Counted from the first letter of the stretch, positions 42,269-51,036 are shown. The stretch is 64,000 nt of DNA from JAAUTS01 sp038250235 (GCA_038250235.1 JBBSCO010000004.1:1-64000), one strand, 5' to 3'. Notes: a model not told the origin generated them from the sequence alone. Program-made: numbers and translations.

Positions 42269-44446
42269 TCAATAGGGTAGGGGATAATTCGCCGTGAAGG
42301 CGTGAACTTTCCGGGCGATGGCGTGGAGGGCTTCCATGTTGGCGCGGGCCTGGAGGCTTTCGTGAATCCAGTTGGCGATGTCGAACATCTCGTCCTCTTT
42401 CATGCCGCGGGTGGTAACAGCAGGGGTGCCGAGACGGATACCGCCGCCCTTGAAAGGGGACTGGGTATCATAGGGGACAGCGTTTTTGTTGCAGGTGATG
42501 GCGGCGTGGTCGAGGGCTTCCTGGGCTTCCTTGCCGGTGATGTTCTTGGGCTGGAGATCGACCAGCATGAGGTGATTGTCGGTTCCGCCGGAGAAAATAG
42601 TATAACCGTTTTTCTTCATACCCTCTGCCAGGGCCTTGGCGTTGCGGACGACTTGTTGCTGGTAAACTTTGAAGGCGGGTTGGAGGGCTTCTTTGAAGCA
42701 GACAGCTTTGCCGGCGATGACGTGTACAAGTGGCCCGCCCTGGGCACCGGGGAAAACAGCGGAATCGATTCCTTTGCCGAATTCGGCGCGGGCCAAGATC
42801 AGGCCGCCACGGGGGCCGCGCAGGGTTTTGTGCGTGGTGGTGGTGACGAAGTCGGCATAACCCACAGGGGAAGGATGTACACCAGCGGCGACAAGGCCAG
42901 CGATGTGGGCGATATCGGCAAAGAGGTAGGCACCCACGGATTTGGCGATTTCGCTCATGCGGGGGAAGTCGATGATGCGGGAGTAGGCAGAGGCGCCGAC
43001 GGTGATCATTTTGGGTTTTTCGCGTTGGGCAACTTCAGCGATTTCGTCGTAGTCAATCAGGCCGGTGTCCTGACGGACGCCGTATTGGAAGAATTGGTAA
43101 AGCTTGCCGGAGAAATTGGCGGGATTGCCGTGGGTAAGGTGGCCGCCGTGGCTAAGGTTCATGCCGAGGATTTTATCGCCGGGCTGGAGAACGGAGGTGT
43201 AGACAGCGAAGTTGGCCTGGGAACCGGAGTGGGGCTGCACGTTGGCGTATTCGGCACCGAAAAGTTCCTTTGCGCGGTCGATGGCGATCTGTTCGATTTC
43301 GTCCACGTGTTCGCAACCGCCATACCAGCGTTTCTTGGGGTAACCTTCTGCGTATTTGTTGGTCAGGCAGGAGCCTTGGGCCTCGATGACAGCGCGGCTG
43401 GTGAAATTTTCCGAGGCGATGAGCTCGATGTTTTTCTTCTGACGGCTGTGCTCTTTGGCAATCAGGTCAAAGATGGCAGGATCGCTATCCCGGAGGCCTG
43501 GGGCTTGGGAAGTGGTTTCGATGTCGGTCTTAAGCGTTTCCATTTTTTCAATTCTCCTTGCATGTCGGCCCCCACTGAACGGTGTGCGGAGCCAGATATC
43601 GACAATTTTTAAAGCCTGCGAAACCGTCAAATCATTCGCGGGTAAGCAAAGCACATTAGCCTCATTGTGCTCGCGACTCAAGCGGGCAGTTTCCTCATTG
43701 TGGACAAGGGCGGCCCGGACGCCGTGGAAGTGGTTGGCGGCCATGCTCATACCGATGCCTGATTTACAGATAAGAATGCCACGGTCGACTTTTCCCTGAA
43801 GGAGGTCGCGGCAAACCAAGGCGGCCTGGTCGGGATAATCAGACGGCTCAGGGCTGAAGGTGCCGACATCGCAGATAGGTGTCCCGGCTTTCTTAAGCTC
43901 TTGGACGATGCGTGTTTTCAACTCAAAACCCCCATGATCGGCACCAATGGAAATTTTCAAATTGGGCAAGGAAGCGATCTTCGGTTTTTTGGCTGCTTCC
44001 TTCAGGAGAGCATAGAGAGGTTTGATGGCGTCACGGATCTGGTTGCGTGCGTCGCGGTATGCTTCGAGGGATTGGCCGAAGGGATCGATGATCTCCCGGC
44101 TGCTGCGGTCATTGGCGGGCATGAATTCGCGGAGCAGGAACATTTTGTCGGAGGCCTGGGGATGCAGGAGCAGCATGCTGTCGAGATGGCTGTAAGTCAT
44201 GACCAGAATGAAATCAGCCTTATTGACGAGATCCTGGGTGACGGGTTTGCTGCGGAGTCCGAGAATATCCACTTTTAGTTCGTCCATGGCAGCGACCGCA
44301 TTGTGGCTGGGGGGCTGGCCGCCTGCGGCACCGATTCCAGCGGAGGCGCAGGACATGTCGGGATCGTTCCGGCTTATTTCCTTGAAAAAGCCTTCGGCCA
44401 TGGGACTACGGCAAGTGTTGCCGGTGCAGACGAAGAGGACGTGCAT
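42269..44446 (-). CDS. glyA: triple fusion: LMW phosphatase (YwlE-like) - ribose-5-phosphate isomerase B - serine hydroxymethyltransferase
   Basis: One uninterrupted frame of 725 residues. Residues 1-150: low-molecular-weight phosphatase with C7-TGNT-C-R13-S loop and the later Asp in IDPFGQS. Thr11 in the loop is the residue that marks arginine phosphatases such as YwlE. Residues about 162-300: RpiB (ISIGADHGGFELK, ILICKSGIGMSMAAN with the catalytic Cys, SREHNEANVL). Residues 302-725: SHMT (NIELIASENFTS, QPHSGSQAN, TTTTHKTLRGPRGG with the PLP Lys). In Bacillus the separate genes ywlE, rpiB (ywlF) and glyA lie in this order in one operon. An ATG at 43543 with AAGGAG ten bases upstream could start SHMT alone (424 residues, full length). 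It is last in the purD operon. Confidence 0.93.
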   Translation of the reverse strand: MHVLFVCTGNTCRSPMAEGFFKEISRNDPDMSCASAGIGAAGGQPPSHNAVAAMDELKVDILGLRSKPVTQDLVNKADFILVMTYSHLDSMLLLHPQASDKMFLLREFMPANDRSSREIIDPFGQSLEAYRDARNQIRDAIKPLYALLKEAAKKPKIASLPNLKISIGADHGGFELKTRIVQELKKAGTPICDVGTFSPEPSDYPDQAALVCRDLLQGKVDRGILICKSGIGMSMAANHFHGVRAALVHNEETARLSREHNEANVLCLPANDLTVSQALKIVDIWLRTPFSGGRHARRIEKMETLKTDIETTSQAPGLRDSDPAIFDLIAKEHSRQKKNIELIASENFTSRAVIEAQGSCLTNKYAEGYPKKRWYGGCEHVDEIEQIAIDRAKELFGAEYANVQPHSGSQANFAVYTSVLQPGDKILGMNLSHGGHLTHGNPANFSGKLYQFFQYGVRQDTGLIDYDEIAEVAQREKPKMITVGASAYSRIIDFPRMSEIAKSVGAYLFADIAHIAGLVAAGVHPSPVGYADFVTTTTHKTLRGPRGGLILARAEFGKGIDSAVFPGAQGGPLVHVIAGKAVCFKEALQPAFKVYQQQVVRNAKALAEGMKKNGYTIFSGGTDNHLMLVDLQPKNITGKEAQEALDHAAITCNKNAVPYDTQSPFKGGGIRLGTPAVTTRGMKEDEMFDIANWIHESLQARANMEALHAIARKVHAFTANYPLPY
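43541..43560 (-). promoter_or_regulatory. internal Shine-Dalgarno and start codon for the SHMT part
   Basis: CAAGGAG (43560-43554), ten bases, then ATG (43543-43541), in frame within the fusion gene, exactly at the N-terminus expected for a free GlyA. This is one of the better ribosome binding sites in the window. Confidence 0.6.
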
Positions 44447-44592
44447 TGAATTTAAAACTTATCGATAGGATGGCAGGAGGCAAACCCCAAAATGGAGAGG
44501 GCCTATGGAGGAAGAATGCGGAAAAGAAGTCTGCAGATTTTGAAAGGGATTCAGGAAATGGGTTCGCCTTTGGTGGCTTTTGCCTGAAGGAA

Positions 44593-45789
44593 TCAGCCAC
44601 CACTCACATCGGGCTTGCGTTGGCTCAAAACAATTCCCCGTAGGACATCCACGGCACGTTGCAGGGTTAAATCGCGGACGGTATTTTTGGCTTCCGGCCC
44701 GGGTGGTGGAGGTGGCTCACTACCGATGGTTTCATTGTCGGATGAACGGCGGTGGGAAGGTTTTTCCGCGATCAGTGCCATGAGATTATTTTTGCTGGCG
44801 ATAGAAAAGGCCATGCGTTCCACAATGGGGTCGGTAGATACGAGGATATCAGGCTGGAGGGGGGTGCCGAGGAGATCCACCCGGGTGGAGGTGACAAGGC
44901 GTGCACTGGCCATGCGGAGGAAGCGGTTGCTTTTGAGGCGGGTTTCAGTAAAGAGCCCTCCTTCGCCGGCCGTGGGCTGGCCGATAAGGATGGCCCCGCC
45001 GGACTGGCGCAGGCACCAGGCAAGGGCTTCTCCGGTGCCGCGGGTGTTGCGGTTGATGAGTACGAGAATCGGGAAGGATTTCGGGACTTCCAAGGGTTGA
45101 TGTTCCGTTTTATAGACCTGTTGTGGGGTGTTGATGCCTTCGACGGTGAAAAGAGTTGTTTGAGGGGCGCTAAAAAGACCTGCGAGGGAAACGGCTCCGG
45201 GTAGATCGTTGGCGTCCTTAAAGTTGCGCAGATCCAGGATCAGGCCTTCGAAGTTTCGTGTTTTCCATTGTTCCCATTGGGAGATCCAGCGTGCGGTTTC
45301 TTTGGGGCTGAGATCGGCTGGGCGCCAGTAGGCGATGTTGTTGGGAAGAAGTTCAAGGAGCGGGGTTTGTTTCGGGTCGGGAGTAATGACGGCCTCCTCA
45401 CTGAGTTTCACCTTGTCGTCTAGGCGGCCCATGAGTTCGTTCAGATTTTGTTCATTCAGGTCCACGCTGATGAGGGAGGCGGAATCGAGGAATCCGCTGC
45501 GCAGGAGGTCGATGATTTGGCGCGCTTCTTCCGGGCGGGGAAGGAGATTCGAGGTCTGGGGGATGGGGGCGAGAAGCGAGTAGGGCTGGATTTCCGTGTT
45601 GAGATCAAGTGGAGGTGGCGGGAGCGGAAGGGTTTTGATCGGTGAGGCGGCTTTGACCAATGAGGTAGATGGGGGGGTGGCCTCCTGTTTTTCGGCAGGT
45701 CCGAGAACGTTCATCAGGAGAAAAACGGCGAGCATTCCTCCTGAAATAAAAGACAGGGTGCTGAGTAAAAGGATGTTGGAGGGTTTCAT
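44593..45789 (-). CDS. S41-like (C-terminal processing peptidase) protein lacking catalytic residues
   Basis: 398 residues. An N-terminal membrane anchor (ILLLSTLSFISGGMLAVFLLM), a proline-rich linker and an S41-type core: ILDLRNF, PILVLINRNT and AILIGQPTAGEGG in family order. At the nucleophile site the usual T-A-S-A-S-E is T249-R-G-T-G-E254, so both serines are gone. The catalytic Lys position (GKG) reads GEG (Glu276). It is therefore probably a non-peptidase, perhaps a binding or scaffold protein facing the periplasm. It overlaps purD by 4 bp and has no PDZ that I can see. Confidence 0.75.
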   Translation of the reverse strand: MKPSNILLLSTLSFISGGMLAVFLLMNVLGPAEKQEATPPSTSLVKAASPIKTLPLPPPPLDLNTEIQPYSLLAPIPQTSNLLPRPEEARQIIDLLRSGFLDSASLISVDLNEQNLNELMGRLDDKVKLSEEAVITPDPKQTPLLELLPNNIAYWRPADLSPKETARWISQWEQWKTRNFEGLILDLRNFKDANDLPGAVSLAGLFSAPQTTLFTVEGINTPQQVYKTEHQPLEVPKSFPILVLINRNTRGTGEALAWCLRQSGGAILIGQPTAGEGGLFTETRLKSNRFLRMASARLVTSTRVDLLGTPLQPDILVSTDPIVERMAFSIASKNNLMALIAEKPSHRRSSDNETIGSEPPPPPGPEAKNTVRDLTLQRAVDVLRGIVLSQRKPDVSGG

Positions 45790-47063
45790 ATTGCCTGAAG
45801 AGCAAAGGCTTTTTTGCCGATGTCTTTACGGTAGTGCATTCCCTCGAAGCGGATAAGGTTGATGGCGGCGTAGGCTTTTTTGCTGGCGGTGGCGAGATCT
45901 GATCCGGTGCCTGTGACGGCCAAGACGCGTCCTCCTGAGCTGAGAACCTGGCCGTTTTTGTTTTCGGTTCCGGCATGAAAAATCATGGCGTCAGGGCCGG
46001 GATCCTGAAGTGAGCCGGTAATAGGGCCGCCGGTTTGTGGGGATTCGGGATACCCCGGAGCGGCCAGCACAACGGTGAGGGCGGAACGGGAGCTGATGTT
46101 GACGGTCAGGGAGCCCATCGTTCCATTGATGGAAGCGTTCATGATATCGAGCAAGGGTGTTTCCAGGAGCGGAAGAAGAACCTCGGTTTCAGGATCACCG
46201 AAGCGGCAGTTGAATTCCAGGACTTTGGGTCCATCGGAGGTGAGCATAAGGCCGGCATACAGGACACCGCGATAATCGATACCGGCTTCCTGGAGGGCTT
46301 TGATTACTGGCTTGATAACAGTGGCCTCGATTTCCTCCAACAAAGCGGGTGTGACGACCGGGGCGGGGGCGTAGGCTCCCATGCCGCCGGTGTTAGGTCC
46401 CAGGTCCTGGTCGAAGACCCGTTTATGGTCCTGGGAACTGGGCAAGAGAACATAGTCTTTCCCATCGGTCACGGCATGGATGGAGGCTTCCTGTCCATCC
46501 AGAAACTCTTCGATCAGGACGACGTTGCCGGAAGCTCCGAACACTTTTTTTTCCATGATTTCAACGATGGCGGTTTCCGCTTCAGAAAAGTCCTGGGCAA
46601 TGATGACCCCTTTACCTGCCGCCAGTCCGTCGGCTTTGATAACAAGTGGATAGCTTTGTCGGGTGCAATAGGCTTTTGCTTGTGCACCTTCGGTGAAGGC
46701 GGCGCTGGCGGCGGTGGGAATACCTGCTTTGAGGAGGAGATCTTTAGTAAAGGTTTTACTGGCTTCGAGCCGTGCGCCTGACTGATTGGGGCCGAAGGCG
46801 GGGATGCCGATCATTTTGAGCTGGTCGACGAGTCCGAGGCAGAGGGGTGCTTCGGGCCCAACCACCACGAGATCTGGTTGGTTGAGTTTGGCCCAGGAGA
46901 GAAGGCCGTCGATATCGTTGGCTTTGATTGGAATGTTATAGCCGAGGGAGGAGGTGCCGGCGTTGCCGGGGGCAAAATAGAGTTCGGGGTTTCGGGGGTC
47001 TTTTTTCAGAGACCACCCAAGGGCGTGTTCACGGCCGCCACTGCCGACAATCAGGACTTTCAT
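45786..47063 (-). CDS. purD: phosphoribosylamine--glycine ligase (GAR synthetase)
   Basis: 425 residues. This ATP-grasp enzyme joins phosphoribosylamine and glycine. Motifs: VLIVGSGGREHAL, VVVGPEAPL, FGPNQSGARLEASKTFTK, IKADGLAAGKGV, GPNTGGMGAYAPAP, VLYAGLMLT and LEFNCRFGDPETEVLLPLL. It overlaps both neighbours by 4 bp (ATGA at each end), so all three proteins are made in proportion. Its glycine substrate is the product of the SHMT domain two genes downstream. Confidence 0.97.
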   Translation of the reverse strand: MKVLIVGSGGREHALGWSLKKDPRNPELYFAPGNAGTSSLGYNIPIKANDIDGLLSWAKLNQPDLVVVGPEAPLCLGLVDQLKMIGIPAFGPNQSGARLEASKTFTKDLLLKAGIPTAASAAFTEGAQAKAYCTRQSYPLVIKADGLAAGKGVIIAQDFSEAETAIVEIMEKKVFGASGNVVLIEEFLDGQEASIHAVTDGKDYVLLPSSQDHKRVFDQDLGPNTGGMGAYAPAPVVTPALLEEIEATVIKPVIKALQEAGIDYRGVLYAGLMLTSDGPKVLEFNCRFGDPETEVLLPLLETPLLDIMNASINGTMGSLTVNISSRSALTVVLAAPGYPESPQTGGPITGSLQDPGPDAMIFHAGTENKNGQVLSSGGRVLAVTGTGSDLATASKKAYAAINLIRFEGMHYRKDIGKKAFALQAI

Positions 47064-47932
47064 GGAGCTTTCAAAAACAGGATGGTGGGGGAAGCAGGTA
47101 ATGTGTCAGCGGAAAAAGTAAACTCACTGCCGTCCACTTGCCTGGAGGGGTGGCCTTCGAGGAGAAATTCGGAGAGAGGGCGGAGATCAAGACCCTTGTT
47201 TTTTTCCGTCTGGTAGGTGACAGGAACCACCCATTTGGCTTTAAGGCGTTCAACCGCATTCCAGAGGTCGCGATTGCTCAGGGCTGGAAGACCGACGGGA
47301 AGAAACAAAACATCAACGCGGCCGATGGCGTCACTTTGTTTGTTGTTGAGGGGATGTCCGAGGGTTCCCAGATGGCAGAAGCGGAGGTTATCCATTTCCA
47401 AGACATAGACGGCATTTTTGCCCAGGTTGCGGCCCTCCGCATTATCGCGGTAAGTTTCAATGCCCCTAAACGGAAGGCCGTTGGCGCGGTTGGCTCCCAA
47501 GCCGGTGAGGCTGCGGAAAATCTGGGGAAGTCCAAAAAAATGTTGCCCGCCAGAATGGTCATAGGCTTCGGAGCTGATGAGAACGATATCGGCGGTAAGA
47601 TTTTTGGGGAAAGGATAGTTGACGCTGCCGTCGGAGAAGGGATTCATGCCAACCCTGACGCCGCTGCGTGAGGTCAAATAAACGAAGGCGTGTCCGAAAT
47701 ACTGGACATGGGCGCCTTGTCCCGGGTTCAGGAGGGGAAGGGGGGTGGGAGTTTCTTCGGCCTTGCGCGGGACGGCGACAGGGGGAACCGGTTTCGGAAG
47801 TTCTGGGGAAGTTTCCGTCTTTTGTTCTTGGGGCTCAATCCGCTTGGTTTTTCTCATTTCGGAGCGTGCCCCTTCAACTGCCGAAGCGGAGGAGGCGATG
47901 AGAACCAAAAAGAGCAGGGAGCGGGGAAGCAT
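47060..47932 (-). CDS. exported MBL-fold protein with degenerate metal site
   Basis: 290 residues. A signal peptide (MLPRSLLFLVLIASSASA) and a Pro/Glu-rich linker to about 65 precede an MBL-type fold (GAHVQYFGHAFVYLTS, NLTADIVLIS, RFCHLGTLGHPL, VDVLFLPVGLPAL). At the site of the HxHxDH motif it reads S121-E-A123-Y-D125-H126, so two of three histidines are lost, though HLGTLGH remains. At best one metal would bind. It is translationally coupled to purD. Confidence 0.75.
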   Translation of the reverse strand: MLPRSLLFLVLIASSASAVEGARSEMRKTKRIEPQEQKTETSPELPKPVPPVAVPRKAEETPTPLPLLNPGQGAHVQYFGHAFVYLTSRSGVRVGMNPFSDGSVNYPFPKNLTADIVLISSEAYDHSGGQHFFGLPQIFRSLTGLGANRANGLPFRGIETYRDNAEGRNLGKNAVYVLEMDNLRFCHLGTLGHPLNNKQSDAIGRVDVLFLPVGLPALSNRDLWNAVERLKAKWVVPVTYQTEKNKGLDLRPLSEFLLEGHPSRQVDGSEFTFSADTLPASPTILFLKAP

Positions 47933-47975
47933 CAGCTACCTTTTTAGCAGGAGCTGATGAGAACTGCCAATCATT

Positions 47976-48620
47976 TCAAGCCAGGGCAAAGACATGATCT
48001 CCTACCCTTAGAAAATCACCGGGACGGGCGTAAGAGCGTGCGATCCGGCTGCCGTTGACATAGGTGCCGTTAGTGGATCCAAGATCTTTGATTTCATAGA
48101 AGTCGCCTGGCAGGGCCGTGACCAGACAGTGTTCCCTGGAAACGCGGCTGTCATCGACTGTGACCTGGCAAAGATTTTTGTTGCGGCCCAAGATGATTTT
48201 TTTGTCTTCGCTTTGATCCGGCATCAAAGGGATGGCAACACTGAAAAAAACTTCGGAGTACAGAATTTTTGGAGTGGAAGTTATCCGTAGTTTTTTTGAG
48301 GTGATGGTTTTTTTAACGGAGCGGGCTTCCTCGGCAGCCAGATCGGCGTGGTAGGCCGCATGCAGTGCCAGTTCATTGAGATCGATGGTTTCTTTGGTGT
48401 GTTCGAGAAAGGTTTCGCTGTGGAGAGGTTGCAGGACGATGGTGGCGTGGCAGCTGGTGAGATACTCCATGAGGGAGGAGTTATGGCTGGCCACAATACG
48501 TTTGAGATAGCCGGACTTGATCCAGAGTTCCGCCCGGAAACCAGAGACGTCAATAAAGAGATGGCTATGGGAACGCCCGTGAGCCAGTGACTGGAGGATA
48601 TCTAGTGCGCAGTAGGGCAT
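47976..48620 (-). CDS. FHA-domain protein with N-terminal DUF4388-like region
   Basis: 214 residues. The C-terminal 80 residues form an FHA domain: ILGRNKNLCQ, VDDSRVSREHC (Ser/Arg that contact phosphothreonine), DLGSTNGTYVNG. The N-terminal half (DVSGFRAELWIKSGYLKRIVAS) resembles the DUF4388 module of bacterial signalling proteins. No kinase is nearby. Its stop is 43 bp before the MBL gene, so it may head the purD operon. Confidence 0.8.
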   Translation of the reverse strand: MPYCALDILQSLAHGRSHSHLFIDVSGFRAELWIKSGYLKRIVASHNSSLMEYLTSCHATIVLQPLHSETFLEHTKETIDLNELALHAAYHADLAAEEARSVKKTITSKKLRITSTPKILYSEVFFSVAIPLMPDQSEDKKIILGRNKNLCQVTVDDSRVSREHCLVTALPGDFYEIKDLGSTNGTYVNGSRIARSYARPGDFLRVGDHVFALA

Positions 48621-48708
48621 AAAGGGAGGCGTGTGAACGGGATAATAGAATCATAATCATAATTTTGTCTGGTGTGCAACAATTGCCTTGGAAGAAATAG
48701 TTATAGGG

Positions 48709-48954
48709 TTAAAAACACCAGGCTAATTCGAAGCCGGAGTCTTTGAGAACCGATTGTAACATCCGCTCGAATAAGCCGGGTTGCGAGGCCAGTGCGTCAT
48801 ACGCGCCCGTCTGCATGGTCTGCCCATCCTGCGGAACCAGAAACCAGTCGTAGTGTTTGTTGGTGAACAAAAGGCGGGCGGTAAAAGATTTGGGATTCTT
48901 AAGAAGGATGCTGGAGATGGCCGAGCATTTGCCGATTGGCCGCCCTGCACTCAC
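48709..48954 (-). CDS. hypothetical fragment
   Basis: 81 codons from a GTG. The middle (FTARLLFTNKHYDWFLVPQDGQ) and end (LFERMLQSVLKDSGFELAW) have coding character. There is no ATG, no ribosome site and no family. It may be the 3' part of a lost gene; the surrounding 48621-49004 holds nothing else I can identify. Confidence 0.3.
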   Translation of the reverse strand: MSAGRPIGKCSAISSILLKNPKSFTARLLFTNKHYDWFLVPQDGQTMQTGAYDALASQPGLFERMLQSVLKDSGFELAWCF

Positions 48955-49004
48955 GCAAACTGAACGGATACGCTTTACTGGGCACTTTGTTTCGTTAAAA
49001 TGAA

Positions 49005-49997
49005 ATGATGGATCTGATCACATTGGCATCTGCCGCCTTGGGGCTGTCAGCCCTGGCTGGACTCAATCTTTATCTGACCGTCTTTGCGGTAGGACTTTCG
49101 ATAAGATTGGGCTGGCTGCAGTTGGTTCCTGAAATGGCCGGGCTGGAAATTCTGTCGCATCCGGTTGTCCTTATTCTGGCGGGGACGTTGGTGCTGGTGG
49201 AATTCATCGCGGACAAGATCCCTTGGGTGGATTCGCTTTGGGACGCGGTGCATACCCTGATCCGGCCTTTGGGGGCGGTTTTTCTTTCTCTCGGGGTGGT
49301 CGGTATGACGGATCCTCTTCTGGCGGTTATGGCGGGGTTATTGGGAGGGGGGCTGGCCTTGACCACGCATTTAAGCAAAACCAGCGCGCGCCTGCTGGTC
49401 AATACATCACCGGAACCCGTTTCCAACACGGTCGTGAGCATTCTGGAGGACCTGGTGGTTTTGGGTGGTGTTGGGTTGATCCTTTGGGATCCGTGGCTGG
49501 CCCTGGTCGTGGTGCTTTTTTTTCTGGCATTGTTCATCTGGCTGGCCCCCAAGCTGCTGCGGCATCTCTACCTGACATGTCGCTTTCTCTTACTAAAAAT
49601 CCAGAGCATGGCCGGGCCGGATGACCGGATCGAACAGTTGCCCAAAAGCTGTCCGGCCTGGGCCCGCCTGATCATGGAAGAATCACAAGTCCACGGTGAG
49701 GAAGTTGGTTGGATTGTCCCGGTCGTCCTGAACCGGGTTCCAGGATTGCCGTCACCCCGGAAGGGATACTTGTTCCGCTATGCACCACAGGGTCGCCTGG
49801 GGGTGATTCTGAAAGGCCGGAAACCCGCCTGGATTTCTCTGGAAGGAATCAAAGCCCATCTCGAGATGAAACTGCTTTATGACGAACTGACCTTTTTCAG
49901 GGTCGGGGACAAAAAAATTATTTCCCTGCGTCTCCCTAAGAGCCACCGGGCCTATCTGGATGCGGTTCTCCCGGATCTGAATATCAAAGCAGAATAA
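49005..49997 (+). CDS. DUF4126 membrane protein with C-terminal soluble domain
   Basis: 330 residues. Five to six membrane segments in the first 200 residues carry the DUF4126 pattern (GLSALAGLNLYLTVFAVGL, LVEFIADKIPWVDSLWD, GALALTTHLSK-like). The C-terminal 130 residues are soluble and resemble a gating or regulatory extension. Function unknown; in some genomes DUF4126 neighbours transport or polysaccharide genes. ATG 49005 has no obvious ribosome site. Confidence 0.78.
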   Translation: MMDLITLASAALGLSALAGLNLYLTVFAVGLSIRLGWLQLVPEMAGLEILSHPVVLILAGTLVLVEFIADKIPWVDSLWDAVHTLIRPLGAVFLSLGVVGMTDPLLAVMAGLLGGGLALTTHLSKTSARLLVNTSPEPVSNTVVSILEDLVVLGGVGLILWDPWLALVVVLFFLALFIWLAPKLLRHLYLTCRFLLLKIQSMAGPDDRIEQLPKSCPAWARLIMEESQVHGEEVGWIVPVVLNRVPGLPSPRKGYLFRYAPQGRLGVILKGRKPAWISLEGIKAHLEMKLLYDELTFFRVGDKKIISLRLPKSHRAYLDAVLPDLNIKAE

Positions 49998-50016
49998 AGG
50001 CTTTCACCATCAGGTT

Positions 50017-51036
50017 CTAATACGTCGACTTTTCGACAAATTCCACCTTGGTTCCGGTTTTGAGATACCAAATTTTAGGGTTGTCAGGGTCGTAACTGAG
50101 GTGACGGATATTCAACAGGAAGTCCCCGGCCAGGAGGTTGTTGCCATTTACTTCGAAGGGAATGCGTGTCCCGTTCATGAGCAGATCGAAGCGTGTGGGA
50201 TTGAGATAGTCACGCAGGCTATTATCCTTGGTGCTGCGCCATTGGCTCAGAGCAGCAACTAAAACAAGAAACAAAGGCAGAGCAAGAACCACGAAAGTGA
50301 CGCTGTGGAAAACAAGAAAGTCAGCCGTCTCTTTTGGAAGTGTGCCCAGCTGTGCCCAAGTATTCAGATCCTTGACCCATGTCTGCTCGTTGAAACGAAA
50401 CCAGAGATAGGGAATGAAATGGGCCAGGAAAGGAACGGGAACAAGATTCAATGCAAAAACAACCACTCCGACCTGAGGACGTTGCATGTAGAGATAAAAG
50501 GTCGCGGCCAGCCAGAAGAAACGGATCATAAACCATGATGCGTGCAAGTCTCCCTGGCCAGCCTGGATCAGGACGTCGATCGGACTGTAGGAGAAGCCTT
50601 TTTCGTTGTCTGTCTGGCTTTCCGAAAGATTTTTTTTCCAGGCATCAAGAGAAAACTCCATGGCCATGGAGGCACTGCCTGCACCGGCCCCCATTCCCTG
50701 CAAGACATTGTCGTAAATGTTTACCACTTGTCCGCCCACACGGACCGGATCGCCTGAATTCAGGGCCCCGACGATTGTCTTCTGACTACTTCCGCTTTCC
50801 TGTTCCCGGGCCGCAGATTTGTTATCGAGGGAATCTTGGTGTTTTTCCTGCAGTTTTTGATGTGCCCGGAGGATCTCCGTGTCAGGAATCCACAGAACAT
50901 ACTGACAAAGGTTGAGGGCCACCAGAAGGATCAGAAATTTCGGGTTACGCAACAGAATCGTGAAGGAAAAAATAAGCAACAGAACGGCATCTGCGATCAG
51001 ATTCAGTTCCAGAAATGACTTGATTTCGAACTCCAT
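50017..51036 (-). CDS. multi-pass membrane protein of unknown function
   Basis: 339 residues from ATG 51036 (MEFEIKSFLELNL), preceded by GGCGGGG. About two helices at the N-terminus are followed by a roughly 110-residue polar stretch (KLQEKHQDSLDNKS, then GAGAGSASMAM), two to three more helices, and a small beta-rich tail. No family recognised. It converges on the DUF4126 gene and diverges from the glycine-zipper gene; only 125 bp separate the two starts. Confidence 0.65.
   Translation of the reverse strand: MEFEIKSFLELNLIADAVLLLIFSFTILLRNPKFLILLVALNLCQYVLWIPDTEILRAHQKLQEKHQDSLDNKSAAREQESGSSQKTIVGALNSGDPVRVGGQVVNIYDNVLQGMGAGAGSASMAMEFSLDAWKKNLSESQTDNEKGFSYSPIDVLIQAGQGDLHASWFMIRFFWLAATFYLYMQRPQVGVVVFALNLVPVPFLAHFIPYLWFRFNEQTWVKDLNTWAQLGTLPKETADFLVFHSVTFVVLALPLFLVLVAALSQWRSTKDNSLRDYLNPTRFDLLMNGTRIPFEVNGNNLLAGDFLLNIRHLSYDPDNPKIWYLKTGTKVEFVEKSTY

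Noticed and set aside
42302..43612. 436-codon open frame on the plus strand opposite the glyA part
   Set aside because: It is exactly antisense to SHMT, which has all its motifs; the antisense translation is Gly/Val/Asp-rich without any family features.
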